DNA of 64,000 nucleotides from Branchiostoma floridae (lineage: Eukaryota > Chordata > Leptocardii > Amphioxiformes > Branchiostomatidae): positions 3,449,971-3,513,970 of the forward strand of contig NC_049988.1 of the NCBI RefSeq assembly GCF_000003815.2, given 5' to 3'. The position numbers and the translations under genes were made by a program. Of this stretch, positions 1-14,000 are shown piece by piece. Positions within the stretch are counted from its first letter, which is position 1, and each line of letters starts with the position of its first letter. Under the pieces are notes generated by a model that saw only the letters and a list, made by a program, of their open reading frames with translations, made no database searches and had not been told where the DNA came from.

Positions 1-184
1 TAGACAAGTACCTGAACATTACAAAACAAATATAACTTTAGTGACAACCCAACACCTAAAAGCAGTCTTAGTTGAAAATGATGAGATGGGAACAATCAGT
101 GGGTTGTCTTTCAATTTACTGTCATTATTTTCACTCCGCGTACCGTAGGTACGCTTCGAGTGAAAATATTGTTTTCGTACCGTT

Positions 185-187
185 TCT

Positions 188-222
<35 letters not shown>
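185..222. repeat. (CTTT)n microsatellite
   Basis: Perfect CTTT tetranucleotide run. Confidence 0.95.
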
Positions 223-264
223 CCTGTCACGACCTTTAAAGTGATTCCTCTCCGTCGTTCTTGG

Positions 265-1140
265 ACCGAATGACCTGAAATTTGGCACAAGTGTACTTTG
301 GGCCAATACCCTCGGACGTTTTTTTCTGTTTTTTGATAGATACTTTTAAAATGATTTTATGGATGTTTTTAGGTGATAATTTGACCAAACTTTATACTTG
401 TGCCTCCCGTGACCAGGTATTAAGTCCTAGGGACCCGAAATTTGGTATGGTAGTGCATGAGATATTTGCTAAAAGGACCCCGTTATCATTTTTGGCTAAA
501 AATCACTTCAAAATGATTTATAAGCCAAGTTGGCGGGTTTTTTCATCTGCGTTTTCGTCTTCACCGCCTCTGAGCGTCTCACCATATATGGTTAATGACG
601 TAATTACCTTCCCGCCACCTGTAGGACCAGGTGGCGGCCGTACACGTGGTCACCCCTGCTTGCTCTAATAATTAATATTCATGAACACGCGTCGCAAACG
701 TCGTCCGGCGAATGCGGGTGTTGTTCGAATATCTGCTGTTATCAAATTCATGAACGACGAATAATGACACGGTGTGAGGGCATTGTTCTCAGCGCTATTG
801 TCACCAAATCAAAGTTTTTTGATAGATACCTTTACAATGATTTTATGGAATCCGATTTTTTAGGTTATTTTCTGACCATACTGCACATTCCTGCCTCCCG
901 TGCCCATGTATTAAGTCCGGATGGCCTGGAATTTGGTATGATACTGTGTGAGATACTTATCAAAAGGACCCCGGTATTATTTTTGGCCAAAAGTCACTTC
1001 AAAATTATTTAAAAGCCAATTTGGCGGGGTATCTACGTATATTTTCACCGAGGTTCTCCGGATTTCGCGCGTGTCGCCATATATGGTCACGTTCCCCCCG
1101 TGCATCCGTTGCACCATATATGGTCATTGACGTTCCCGCG
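265..1140. repeat. Two diverged ~0.4-kb tandem units of an unknown repeat
   Basis: Segments 265-600 and 770-1090 share TTTTTTGATAGATAC, ATGATTTTATGGA, GCCTCCCGTG, GTATTAAGTCC, AAATTTGGTATG, AAAAGGACCCCG and CACTTCAAAA in the same order. No coding function is evident. Confidence 0.75.
582..1123. promoter_or_regulatory. Three perfect CArG-type palindromes CCATATATGG
   Basis: CCATATATGG occurs at 582-591, 1077-1086 and 1114-1123. It fits the SRF-binding consensus CC(A/T)6GG. They fall at the ends of the two tandem repeat units, so they may simply belong to the repeat. Confidence 0.5.
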
Positions 1141-1184
1141 CGCGTGACGCAGCTTTGCATCGTGGCTAATTGAATTTAGGAGGG

Positions 1185-1255
1185 GAGCCAATATGCGCCC
1201 GACACTTAGCAGAAGCGATGACCTGATTGGTCAGCTCGGATACAGCCAATGGGGA
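1185..1255. promoter_or_regulatory. CCAAT-box cluster, possible promoter
   Basis: GAGCCAATATG, the inverted CTGATTGGTCA and CAGCCAATGGGG lie within about 70 bp in a locally CpG-containing stretch. I find no coding exon on either side, so any transcript would be non-coding or start outside the visible coding sequence. Confidence 0.3.
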
Positions 1256-4070
1256 AGGGTCTTTCATCTAGCGGCTGGGAGTACATACATGTACATGTCG
1301 CCGGGAAGAAGTCCGTTGAAAGTACGTGAAAATTTGTACTGTTTATAAATTGGCAACAATACACAAACGCAGTAACAAATTTGGGTAGCTTGTCGTCGAT
1401 ATTGTGTAGTTTTTGTTTGATTTACCCACGTTTAGAGTGTCGGGTTAAGCGATACTAGGCGTGCAGAATGCCGCGGTGGGAGAGGAGCAGGCGCACGCAT
1501 GGAATATTGTTGCGCTTTGCAGTGACTGAGACAGTACTGTTGTTTATTATCTGTGAAAAGTGTACAGTAGTTCTTTTCCATAGTATATAATAGTACAGAT
1601 CTTCAGGGGCAAATCTACAAGTACTAACGTTACACTATGTTGTGAATTGTGCATTGATGTTGGTTTTACAAGAATATATGTAATCAGGTGTGGCTTTTTT
1701 TCCTAATCAACAAACAAAAAGGATCTTCCTTTTACTCTGGGTGGCAGAACATGAAATTACACAAAGGAAATACTAATTATTGTATTCTACTGGAGGAAGA
1801 TGAAACACCAACTGTTGTGCAGACCGGTGAGGTTGTGCCTTGATAGAAGGTGTCAATTTGACAGTGCTAAATTCAGTATTGGTCGGGTGCTCGAACTCGA
1901 CTAATTCCACGAAGTCTGGCCTGTCAGAGAACACAATAGTCAACTGGCTACAAAGGTGGCACCAACAGACACAAAGGAGAGGATAGCAAAGTCAAGTGCA
2001 AGAAGTGTTCCCACATACATAATGAAACTGTGACAGAAACACCAGCTTGATGTATGAGCCCATAACACTGAGGAAGCCACACGGCGAAACATGTCTGTTG
2101 TGTGTCGGTTCGAATAAAGTTCCTAAACGGGGAACATGCGGCTCCAGCGTCTTTTCTGAAGATGTGGCGTAAGTGTGAACGGTTGGCTGAGGTCTCCTTC
2201 TCCACATATATCTACCAGCTTGATGTATGATTAGGTTATTTGAGACACCACACCATGGTATATGCTGTGTAATTTAATAATGTACTGTACTGTACTAAAA
2301 ACAGTTTATCAGAACAATTAAATAGTCATAAACTGATTAGTTTATGTGGAAAATAAATGGGACTTTAAGGTTATAACAGACGTATAATTACTGCAATTGC
2401 TGCATCCTTTTTTAGACAAAAAGCATACAAAACATGGAGATATATAAAACAGACGTCGTGCAAACATACATAGTGGCTAATTAGCTTTGTTCATCAATAT
2501 TATGTATTAGCTGATTACCTCTAAGTATAAAGATAGAATGTGATCCTTTTGTCTAAATACAATGTGCATTAACTTTATATGTATTTGTACTGATAATGTC
2601 ATTGCAGGGCTGCCATATTGCATCATATCCAATTGGATTTTGTTTTAATGCGCTTCGCTAAAAACGGCTAATAAGCATATCTTGATAAAGAGTTAAAAGT
2701 GTAGTACAGTTTGTTTGGAGAGGTCTGCTTGTATGAAGATTAGTTATGCTTGTGACAACCTTGAAGTAACTAAGCTGCCCTTGCCTTGTGTAAATAAGCA
2801 GGTAAGCCACGCTATTGTCTGCTGTGGATACGTAATACCAACGTTTAGGGTCGCACAACGTGTTGCATCTGTAGAAAAAAATACAACACAATTTCCGTTT
2901 GTGAAATAAAAACTTTTTTTCTTGAAGTAACACGGTGCCTTCTTTATTAATGCGTGAAACACTAGCATGTTGTGTGCGTGTTGTGTTCACGAAATAAAAG
3001 TTTGATTACCATACAGTACTACGTACTAATAGTATAGTAGCATCGTAGTTCCGGGTAATTCTCTCATGTTATTCATTTTTTTCAAATTCAATTTTGGAAG
3101 AGTCCATGTTTGCATAAAGAGGTAGAGCGGAGTGAAAATAGCTGAATTTGCTCCTAAGCAAATACCGGCCTTTCTAGTTTATATTGTGGTGCTAATTCGG
3201 TGCCATTCCAGAGAACATGTAAATGAAAACTTGTAAGCCAGAAAATTTTGATCGAATTATTGCAATCATGGTAGCACTCTTCAATTAGTAAAACACAAAA
3301 TAGGCAAACCCTGTCTAAACAGCCTGGTGTCAATAGCCTTAGTAGGCCAAACCAATTTGAGTTCTTGGTTGTTGGATTTTTAAAAAAAGTTAATGATTTT
3401 AAACTGGAGCATAATCACGTAAATAGATTGAGGGCAAAAATCATGATCAGATATGCTTTAGTGCATATACATTGTACATATATCTGTACCATAGAAAGAG
3501 AACATGGTCAGTTTCAAGTTCCCCATTTATTGGGTCCTTGATTTTAACTTTTATTTTTCCAAGAACCAAGAAAATGAATTGGTTTGGCCTTACATAGAAA
3601 AAACACAATGTGCAAAGGGATTTTCTAATCCAAGTAATGATTTGCTGAATGTACAACATGTAGCACAATTATACACACAACTTTGTGTAACATTGGTCAA
3701 TTTTAACAGACATTTATACTGACAAGTCTGACTGAATCGCACTTTGCTGCAGTTGCTCAAAGGTACAGATTATGCAAAATTCTGTTGTAGCTACCTGTAA
3801 TAATGTTCAACCTGTTACTACAGGGTATTTCAATAAAAAACAGTATTTTGTGAAGTGTCTGTGTTTACTGTGTGGCTGGCATATTAATGGTAAAGTTGAA
3901 GATGGGAATATTTTTAATATGTTCCTGACCAAATCTTGGGAAGGTAATTTTGTCAACTTACATAAAATTACATAAACACCATCAATCAAAATTAGCAATG
4001 GCCCAGCGGTTACAGTGATTACTTTGTACTATTAGGGAAGTCATATCAAATACTGATCAGAAACAGTGTG

Positions 4071-4648
4071 CAGTCAAACCTGTATATAGCGGCCACTGAA
4101 GGGACTGGAGAAACGTGGCCACTATAGACAGGTGGTCGGTATATAGAAAATGTTGATCAATTGACCACAAGCAATAAGTTACATGTTTTCGGTATCCACT
4201 AATCTCTCTCACCAAGTAACATTGTCTCGATCGTCTGAGAATTCAACTTACCATCAAAGTCAAATCTACCGAAAATGATTAATATTGCCATGCGGAGTGT
4301 TGGTAAATTCGCGGAAAAAGAATTTCACTCTAACGTTCAAGGCACGCGTGCCTTCTGCATGACCTTCCCCTACCGCAAAAATGACCCTGATGGGAACTCC
4401 AAATCCTCGCAAACTACGATTTTAAACCGGGCGCAGAGTGATATACGGGCACTGTATGGTCGCAATAGACAGTGTTTCTGTATCTGCGGGACTTAAAATC
4501 GTGTGGCCGTGGCCGCGTTGGACAGATGGCCGCTATAGACTATTTATTAATGCTTAGGTCAATGGGAAAATGAAAGGGACCGACAAAAAGTGACCGCATT
4601 GGCCAGGTGATCGCCATGCAAAGGTGGCCGCTTATACAGGTTTGACTG
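4071..4648. mobile_element. 578-bp inverted-repeat (MITE-like) element, GCGGCCAC type
   Basis: Both ends read CAGTCAAACCTGTAT followed by A(T)AGCGGCCAC in inverted orientation (4071-4096 and about 4622-4648). There is no coding capacity. Inner parts repeat the phrase GTGGCCACTATAGACAGGTGG. A target-site duplication is not clear. A related, truncated copy in the opposite orientation lies at about 37905-38160. Confidence 0.75.
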
Positions 4649-5167
4649 TATAAGGCTTCTCTGCTCAGTATTGCACTTATAAATGGTAAAGAGAACCACA
4701 CTGCAATGAAAACAGCATACACGTGACAAGGCAAAACATTGTACAATGTGATGATTAAGACAGATAGAATGCCATATTTAGGGATGAATTTCAATTTCCA
4801 AATGTGTGTGCTCTTTTTTGTCTTTGAAACCGCCTCAAAACATACCTTTTAGTTTACAAAATGTGTGTCTGTAAGTCAGAGGAATTTACCAACAGAATCA
4901 GCTAGGTCATGCAAATTTGATGAATTATTAGATGTAGCCAATATATGACTGCAGGAAACATGTACATGTAGATAGGGCCAGATATGAGTCAAACAATGGA
5001 CCAAAGTTCCTTTTCCCACAACAAAAGGAACTAAATATGAACTGGCCCTGATTTTACTTACGTATCTAATATGTAAAGGAAATACTGAACTTAAATGACC
5101 TTTGGGAACATGCAAACTTGTCTATAATGCATATGTCATGGCAACGGCATCGAAATATGGCTGTTGT

Positions 5168-8099
5168 TCAACGATAGTCCGTGTCCAGTTCCTGTCTCAT
5201 CAGCTTCAGCTCCTGCATCAGGTACAGGGTCACATTCTCCTCATCATCCAGCTTCTCCATCATCTTGTGTTCTTCTCCAGCCAGATCATCTTCCATACTC
5301 ACAGTAGGGTGGACTCTAACCTTCATACGCTCCTTCTTCCCAACAAAATCTCCCAACTGTTCAATGAAGAAGTCGACGATCTCGTGGTCGTTGGAGCGTA
5401 GATTGTTGGCGTACTTGACGGACTGGAAGCTCTCGGTGATGATGGCGATGGGGAAGTTGAGGAAGACCATGTTCATCAGGACCATGTACACTGTGAATAG
5501 GATTGGACCCCAAAAGCTGTAGGAAAAAAGGAAATATGTGCTCTGTTAAAGGAAATATTTTGGTAAAGGTCCCATTTTTTTAGGGAGGGGGGCATACATG
5601 TAGGTGCATAAATCAAAGGGTGTATTAAAGGCAAAGTGTAATGCAATTTATATTACAGTATATATATATATACATATGGTGTATGTCCTAGTAGACATTT
5701 GGATTTACGGCAATCTCAGATTGTCCTACATGTAGGACAGACTGGAATCAGAATCTTCTCTACGACATATTGGAATTTGTCTTAAGACTATTTGCAATTG
5801 CACTTTAATTATAATTACAGAATCTGGTTGGGTTAGGAGAAGAACGTTAAGTCTAACTACACCCAAGTAGAACTACCGATTATTTGATTTGATTTATTCG
5901 GCCATATAGAGAGAAATACAGTCAGGGCTACCCAATTAGCCAGAGGCTATTATCAAGGGCTAGCCCTGCTGGGAACAATTAATACAATATTACATATATA
6001 GCATAACACATCTATTGATACATGAGGTTTGCTAGGTCTAAGATGAATCAACGTAAAATAAAGATTTAAGTATGTCTTAGGACAAACTGCTTGTAGAACT
6101 GCGGATTGTCCTTGGATATATCCTGATATGATTACAGTCTTTCCTAGGAACGGCTCCGTCCGTTGACACTCTGCAGTAACTGTTGACTTGTTAAATAAAC
6201 TCATCTCTACAGTGACATATACATTTTAGGACTTGGTTGTTCCACCTACCTGTTGCCCTGGAAGGACTGGAAGTCGAACATCCCCAAACCAACATTCCAG
6301 AGGGTCATTCCGACTGCGTAGACGGAGCGGAAGTCACCAGTGGAGGCACCAAGAAGGAGGAAACCAGCGTGGATAAACGCCATGAACAGTATACTCCACA
6401 TGGCGGCGACACCAACAAGGGCAAACGCCGACTCGCGAAGGGTGTCCCCGAAAAGTGACAACCGTTTGTTGAAACGCAGCAGTCGGATGAGCTTAGCGAA
6501 CGTCAGGGCAGACAGGATGGACAGAACATAGCCGTAGGCGGCATCCCACATCGCAGGCTCACTGCAACAGAAGGAACATTGGAAGTATTACATCAAGGAA
6601 AAATAGATAAAGTACTAATTTGTGCTGCTTTAAAAAATTGTAAAATTACTAAATGATCTCACGTTGTGTTATATAAAAGTTCCCACAAAAGCAAAATAAA
6701 GTTCCAGGCAATGCGGCAGAGGGAGAACAGATAGGAGAGCAAAATCTAAAAGGATCATTTTAAAATGGCATACTTCATCAAATAAAGTGCCTGAAACAGA
6801 ATCCACTTTTTACTCATCAATATCAAATCCACCTAAGTCAACTCAGCACCAGATGTGCCGGCCCTGCTTGGTCCACCTGGACTCAGGGTCGNNNNNNNNN
6901 NNNNNNNNNNNNNNNNNNNNNNNNNNNNNNNNNNNNNNNNNNNNNNNNNNNNNNNNNNNNNNNNNNNNNNNNNNNNNNNNNNNNNNNNNNNAATAACGTG
7001 ACGTCACGACAGAAGTGGATTGTTCATTCCTTGGCAAAGACTGGTGCTGCTCAGTTGAAAATTTGGGTGAGTTCAATTTTTGTGTTGGATATTACAGTTA
7101 AACAAGTTCAAGAAGTCCAGTAGGTTACCTGTAGTTGATAAAGCCCTGAGGATTTTCGAGTCGATGCTGGCTGGTGTAGTCTACCACCACCCAACGTTTG
7201 ATGTAGAAAGCCAGAAGGCAGACAGATAAACACGTGATGATGATCTCCACCCAGCTCCAGAACTGTAAGATGTACTGCCACCGAAGCCGCTTTACTTCAG
7301 CACCTTGGACAGAGACAACCAAGATAGTTACATTTTGTCACAGTAACTGTTTAAACTTGAATACTCGCGTTTGCAGTCTTTCTAATGAACTCTCCACTGC
7401 GAAGCCTTCAGATTGTAATCATTCAAACTTTTCTTTGCTTTCGGTGTGTCACCTTAAAATCTAAGCCCAACGAACACCCCACCTTCGTTGTTCCTGAACT
7501 TAACAAAGTAACTTGGACAATGTCTACATGTAATTTTGTGGTGGCCAATGTATTTACTATGTCATCATTTTGTCACTAAGACTACCAAGCAAAGCAGTGT
7601 CTGCCACTGCTGTTGGTGTCCCTATTGCATTTGCAGACAGTGAATCATAAACGTAAAGAATTTTTACACATACAGAGATCTTCCGACCTCTCAAAAATGT
7701 CTGTTGCTCAAAAAAAGAGAACTATGAGAAGAATATATGTATGTAATACTTTTTTCAAAACTTTCGGAGAAAGCACAAATAATGAGTACACCTGAGCTAC
7801 GATCCATCAAATTCAAATAGGGAAACCAAAATGGCAGATAGTTAAGTTTTACCAGTGAGACAATGCAGCTGTCATTATCTTTTTTATTGTAATTCTAAGT
7901 GTCTTGAGCTATGTAGTTCTAAAATTATTAAATTACCTTCTCTGACCAGCAGTATGATGAACATGATGATGTAGAGGATCTCACACACCAGGGTGTAGAA
8001 ATCACTGTTGTTTACATAGTTGTGCAGGCGGAAAGTCGTAACTTTGGTCTGGGTTGGAGAACAACCACCTGTTGGGGGAAACTCTGCCAGCAAGTTTAC
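5168..8099 (-). CDS. Exons 41-44: polycystin S2-S6 channel and C-terminal tail
   Basis: Exons 8099-7937, 7303-7129, 6561-6250 and 5516-5168 (residues about 2581-2912). Helices are S2 (YTLVCEILYIIMFIILLV), S3 (VEIIITCLSVCLLAFYI), S4 with the RLLRFNKRLSLFGDTLR stretch, S5 (WSILFMAFIHAGFLLLG) and S6 (VLMNMVFLNFPIAIITESF). The predicted pore region reads GLGMFDFQSF in place of the PKD2 LGD filter. A short Leu/Met heptad region (EEHKMMEKLDDEENVTLYLM) near the end could form the polycystin C-terminal coiled coil. The N gap is in the intron before exon 43, and the reading phase shows no exon is missing there. Confidence 0.95.
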
Positions 8100-11000
8100 C
8101 TGTGTCAGATATGGGAAGCAAAGTTAACATGCAGTTTTTGCACAAAAATAATAATTAAAAAAAATACACCCAAAAGCTATTCAGGGTACATGAGTTAAGA
8201 ACGGAAAGAACGGAAAGAAAACATGGTCTGCATGGATAATTGATCACTCAAGTCACCATTCTTATTGCCTGTGTCAATTTTAAAAATTGTCCATAGGACC
8301 ATGCATCACCATAAAGGAGTCACATTGGCCAGATTGTCACTATGTACTAGAGGCCTGTATGAATCTATGAGCAGTGTGCAGAATGAGAGAATCCTCATAA
8401 CGATAAAGTATTTGCGACCTTATGTTAGACTTTTTATTTTGCATTAAAGTTTTGATGGAGATGAGCGGAGCTATAGGATCAGTCTGTTCTATATAATTAT
8501 GTATTTGGTGTTCCTTGATGCACCTACATAAGATATGATATCAATAGCATTTAGGAATAAGGCATTGTGCTGTTCAAAAACCAGTAACCATAATCTCACC
8601 AATGCCTTCGAAATTGTTCTTTTCAAGTGACCTTTAACATGAATATCTTTTTTTGATAGACAATAATTGTCATCTCGTCACAAAGTCCACCTTGAAGTTA
8701 AGCATGAAATGATTGGACTCACCATAGTAAACAAATTGGTATTTGGGTTGTAGATCGTAAACTCTGCCAAAACAGCACTTGTAGTCTCATCAACCCAATT
8801 GTTCTTCTCCAGTTCCTCCACTAGTGCCAGGTCTTCTGCTTTTGTCCCCAACAGTTCAACTACGTAACCACCGCCAGAGTAGGTGCCCCACATTCCCCAG
8901 ATACTCTCACCTAGAACAAACATTCAAGGTACAAGTATCAAAACTAGAGGTTCTACTGATACACTGATACAGAAGTACTGGTGAAAACTACTCTGGATAC
9001 CAACATTGAACTTGTCACTTGTTTTGCTGTCACACCTATAGTGTCAACATACAAAATATCTTAGAGATCCATTCATAGATTTTGTCAGAGGGGAACGGCA
9101 CCCTCATACTCTAACGATCCTACTGTGGGGAGCAGGTCCTCTGATGAACAATTGATATATGTATTGAATTGCTTTGTATTAGATTTAGGTCACATGTGGC
9201 CATTAAGTCTTTAAGTGTGACTTGTCTGTATTTTTTCCCATCAAGAAAACTTTAAATACACCCATTTAACTTAAGTAAGTTAGATCCTTTTTCAACTAAA
9301 ACTTCACAATGGGGTAAACCCACTCCATCCTCTAAGCTAGCAATTGGTCTTTCTGATCTGCTTCCTCACAATGGTGTGCCGAGGCAATTTTTATGTGTGA
9401 AAGAGCTCTCCTTGGGTTAAGGTCTTGGGTTAAAGACCTAAATACAAGTAGTTCTCTTTAAAGTTTGGACTATGGCCTGCAGGCAAAGTTTTGTATACAG
9501 TTATTGACTGTTATTGCCATATTTTCACAATATTGATATTCTTAAGTTGGCCAGTCCTGGCTACATCCCACAATGTCAAGTTCAAGACAAAATCAAAACC
9601 TTCAAAACGACACCAAAATGGCAAGTACCAACCATTCAAGTCTTCAGCTGTTTGATAGTTCCATGGTGACTTCCCACTACTGTTGAATTGTCCAATCTGT
9701 CTGGTTTCTTCTGTACTTTGACTGTACATCACGTTGCAGTTCAGTGTGTAGTCAGCAAGCATGGGATGTACAGTACACTGTACATCTGTGAAAATATATT
9801 TCAATGGGATATAGCAAAAGTATTACTTTAAGAAACCTTACTGTTTGACAACGTCTAGTGGAGGAAGACATTTGAAATTTTGCTTTGATAATTGCGCTGT
9901 TGATATTCAGCCAACTGCTCCAGTAAATTGTTCCAATACTGGCAATTGCCTAATTTGGCCGATTTTGAATAAAGTGTATAATACTTTTTATTCAAAAAGA
10001 TTCTGTAATATTTAGCAGTGTGGAGACAAGCAAAGGCATTCATTAAAACAATCACACCTGACAACCAGGATGTGTCGCATAGTATCTATCTAGTACGTAA
10101 CAATTACTTCACATGTGGAACTGCATTAATTTTGTTTTTGTATCATTTGACCTAGATGAAGTTGCCGCGTGTGATAACTTAATTACAAACCTATCAGGAA
10201 GGTGACAAACGGACATCAAAACATTGTTCATACTATTAGGTGGTTATGAACCAGGAACGTTGTTCGTCAGTTACATGTACTTACATGTACGGACACTTTG
10301 ACTAGAGACTCTGGTATTGATTTTGTGAACTTAGAACAATCAATGTTAGATAGGGTTCTGTGGAGTGAAATATTGTATGTAAGCCTGGTCCCGACCTACG
10401 GTCGATAATGGACATGTACCAAGTTGAACATGCTGAAATTTTCCCCAAATCATATCCAGTTAATTGAGCACTCAGTCTTCTATTTGATGTATCTCCTTAT
10501 CTGGATGTCTAAACTTCATTGACATATGATGAAATTATTCACAAACTCTACTAGCATGTTAAGGTACCATAACAACTCATGTACATAATGTATAGAATAT
10601 GCTGATGGATTTCCAAACTCACCGTTCCTGGTACGATGTTGCCGTAACCTGGCCACGCCCACCAGATAGTTGACGTGGTTGTTAGTGTAGCCCCGGTGGG
10701 TGGTGTTGTCCCCGTTATACCACTGTCCACCTGCCACACCTGGTACCAGCACACCTTTCACCCACCTCCACCAGTTTGTCTGGGAGGACAGCTAAGGGAC
10801 AACATTGTGTTAAGGATGAATCATTTGTTTACTCTTTGCTTTGTATCCATCCTATTCTAGCTTCAGTATGCTCCTATGATCAAAATATGATCATTGCTCT
10901 TTGCCCAATAGACTGATCCTGACTGTCTATCACAATGAGCCATTCATCCATGTCTGAAAATACATTATAGTGAAAGTTTTATTTATTCCTATCACAGACA

Positions 11001-14000
11001 CTGAGTTGCTGCCAACGGTTAAAATGTCCAGTTCTGCACTGTCGTTCAGGAAACTGCTAAGAAACGGTAATCACTGCTGACCCCTGACCTCCCGGCACTA
11101 ACTTTGATTAATGAGTTACGATGTTGATTTATGTCTATGTAAATATTGTTAATTTGGTTTGTTCATTGTTTATTTTATTTTGTTTCTTTGTTATGCTATT
11201 TTGTGTATGTTATTCTGTACAGGGCACGCCTGGAAAGCAGTGCGCAAAGTACTGAGTGTGTCAACCCTGTATAAAGAAAACAGAAATAAATAAATAGACA
11301 CAAACGTATAAAGATACTGTCCTAGTACCAAAGGACAGATAACACTCTGTGGGTGCAGTCAACTGTACTTTTCACAAGAAAATATACTCTGCCAAAATAT
11401 CTGACTTACTGAAACAAACGACTTGTTGTTGGGTATTTCTGCATGTAGAAACGTGTTCCTGACGTCCGTTGTTTGGTAGAAGGCGATCTCCTTGCGATGT
11501 CCATACCCGATGGAGAGGACGACCCACAGGTACATGAAGTAGAAGACCACCTCCAGTATGACCATGTACATCTGACTTCTCTTGGTGAAGAACTCACGTG
11601 ATGCGATCACCTGTTTGTTACCAGGTCTGGGTGGTGCGACCTCATCATCATCATCTTCATCTTCCTACACAACAAAAGATTGTGATGTAATAATTTCAGA
11701 AATCACCCCTATATTTTAGTTATTGTGGAACAGGCTATGTGGTTTCAGCGTTTGGTAACCAGCTTATCTCCAAGCAGATAGGGTGATTTATGTGTACAGA
11801 TGTTCGTCGCATTATGTGTGATGTAACGAAATAAACTGGTGGACGTACTGACTGATAAGTATCTAATACCAGCTAAAAAAGGAATAGTCATGCCGTCAAA
11901 TACCAGATTTACCGACCTAAGAATCATGTATTAATAAATTTTTGCTTTCCCACAACTATCGTAGAGTGGAATTTGTTATCACCAAGCACAGTGGGGGCAT
12001 CTTCTCTGGATAGTTTTAAAGAATGCTTGTAGATAGATGTGCAAAACTATGTGTGACAGGCCGTTTAGTGTAATATATAACCAGCTGCTGCCGCGCCGCG
12101 TTACGCCAGAGGGTGGTTATACCGGCTATATAGATACAGATACAGATGCAATTATGTCTTTTGGGGATTCCAATAGCATGGTGTGAAAGTCCTATAAAAA
12201 TGGTTCAAAACTGTAATCAATTCAAGCAAGATATCTCTCTGAAGCTGTGGCACTTTGGTGGCATCACTGCGTGTATTTGTGTAACTCTTGAATTTATAAT
12301 GAGAATATCAAGTAAAACATACATAGTCAAGTACTGTACGACTAAAAGACAACGCACAAAGCGTAAAAAGATTTAAATTTTCAATTTCATTGAGTGCTTT
12401 GTTAAATCACTTGGTCGCAGGGACGCCACCATGAGAGGGACAGAGAGTTTGTTGAGATATTACTATCGCACTGTGATTCAAAACCAAAGCATACAACAGG
12501 CATGTTTTGAAGGGTACAATAAGTGCCAACCTCTTTAAAAGTAGATCTTTGATGAAGGTACTCTTCATCATTCTCCAGCTCTCTTGTAATGTTATCATTC
12601 TTCAGGTCTTCAACACTCTTTGGAAAACAGTGCATGGACAAAAATTGTGACGTTATGAAAAACAATGTCATGTTATTAATTAAAGTTTACATTGTATATG
12701 CTGATATTGTAACGATTGAAGTTACGTGTAAGATTTGACATATACTGATCACAAATGTACTCTTTAAAAAATTTCAATGGTAAGACAGTGTACATCACTC
12801 CCAATGCTACCCGTGGCTGTGAAAAAAAGGATTACCATCCTCTTACAGGATGGGAAAATCTCATTGAATTGCTCTCCATGCCTGAATTATTAGTCTTTGC
12901 GGAGCAAACTCTCATTTTTTCAGGGCACCATACTCTGATACTGCCCAGTGTCCACTATTAGTTCATACATGTCTGCATTTTAAATTTAAATTAGCAGGAT
13001 TGAGATTTGACTTTTCTTGACTAGAATCTGATGGTCATTAAGCCTCTATAAGCCGGATTAGGGCTGCCAAAAGTGCTGTTCATGCAGGCTATATATAAAT
13101 ATAGAATACAACACGGTTCATTCCGTATTGCCAGAGGTACCAGTCCGACCGCAGGTCGGATCGCCCGAAGGCCGGAGGGAGATCCGACCCGCCGGAGGGA
13201 GATCCGACCCGCGGGAGGGCTGGGACCAAGGGTGATGCTGAATACACCGTGTTGTCATCATTCTATTTATGTCATGCCCATCTGAGAAAACATAAGTTTC
13301 GATAGGAAATGCACCAGAAGTTAAGAAAATTTTACTGTCCTCGAACAAAAACAGTTACAGCTGCAGCAATTCCAATGTTTGAATCACGTATTCGAATTTT
13401 CGACTGCGCCGCACTTTGCGTGCGCAGAGTATGTTCGAAATATTCGATGGAAGCCTGTGTGATAAAACTTCGAAGCCTGTTTGATACAGCTTTTTATCGC
13501 CTGGTCCGGAACACCCGTATAAAACATTATCGCGGCCCTGGTATGACATGATATACCATACTGACCTTCATGATAAGAGCAACCATGGCTGCCAATATCA
13601 GTACTTTAGCAGGCTGGATGAACAGGAGGTCCATGATGAACGAAGTGAAGAAAGTCAGGAGCCAGGCCTCTGTCTTTGCCTTCCCATAAGCGTTGCCGTA
13701 CAGCATGGTGAAAAATGCTGATGTAGCACAGGTGGCAAACACAAGAAACCATCCTGCGGAAAAACAACACATAGTGCAGGTGATCTCAAACCAGTTAAAC
13801 TCACCGAATAACAAGTAGTAATCTTCTACCAGTCATGATAATATGTACAGGATCAAACCATTACAGCTAAATGGGGTAACGAAGGTTTCCCAAGCAGCCT
13901 TCGTAACACCTGCTTCACCTATTGGCCCAATTAGTTGACTTTGCTAAAGCTCAATGTTTCGGACTTGGGGAGAAGAGACTGGGATTCAAACTCTTGACCT

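Larger units (their letters stand above)
1..5167. other. Downstream flank of the polycystin gene, no supported coding gene
   Basis: Contains the tandem repeat and palindromes (265-1140), the CCAAT cluster and the 578-bp element (4071-4648). The AT-rich rest (about 1260-4070) holds only short unsupported frames. The first minus-strand AATAAA past the polycystin stop is 4548-4543, so the 3' UTR may extend to about 4520. Confidence 0.5.

Noticed and set aside
1948-2205. Penelope-like retroelement end (phrase GAAGCCACACGGCGAAACAT)
   Set aside because: Only one short suggestive phrase; no protein similarity that I can defend.
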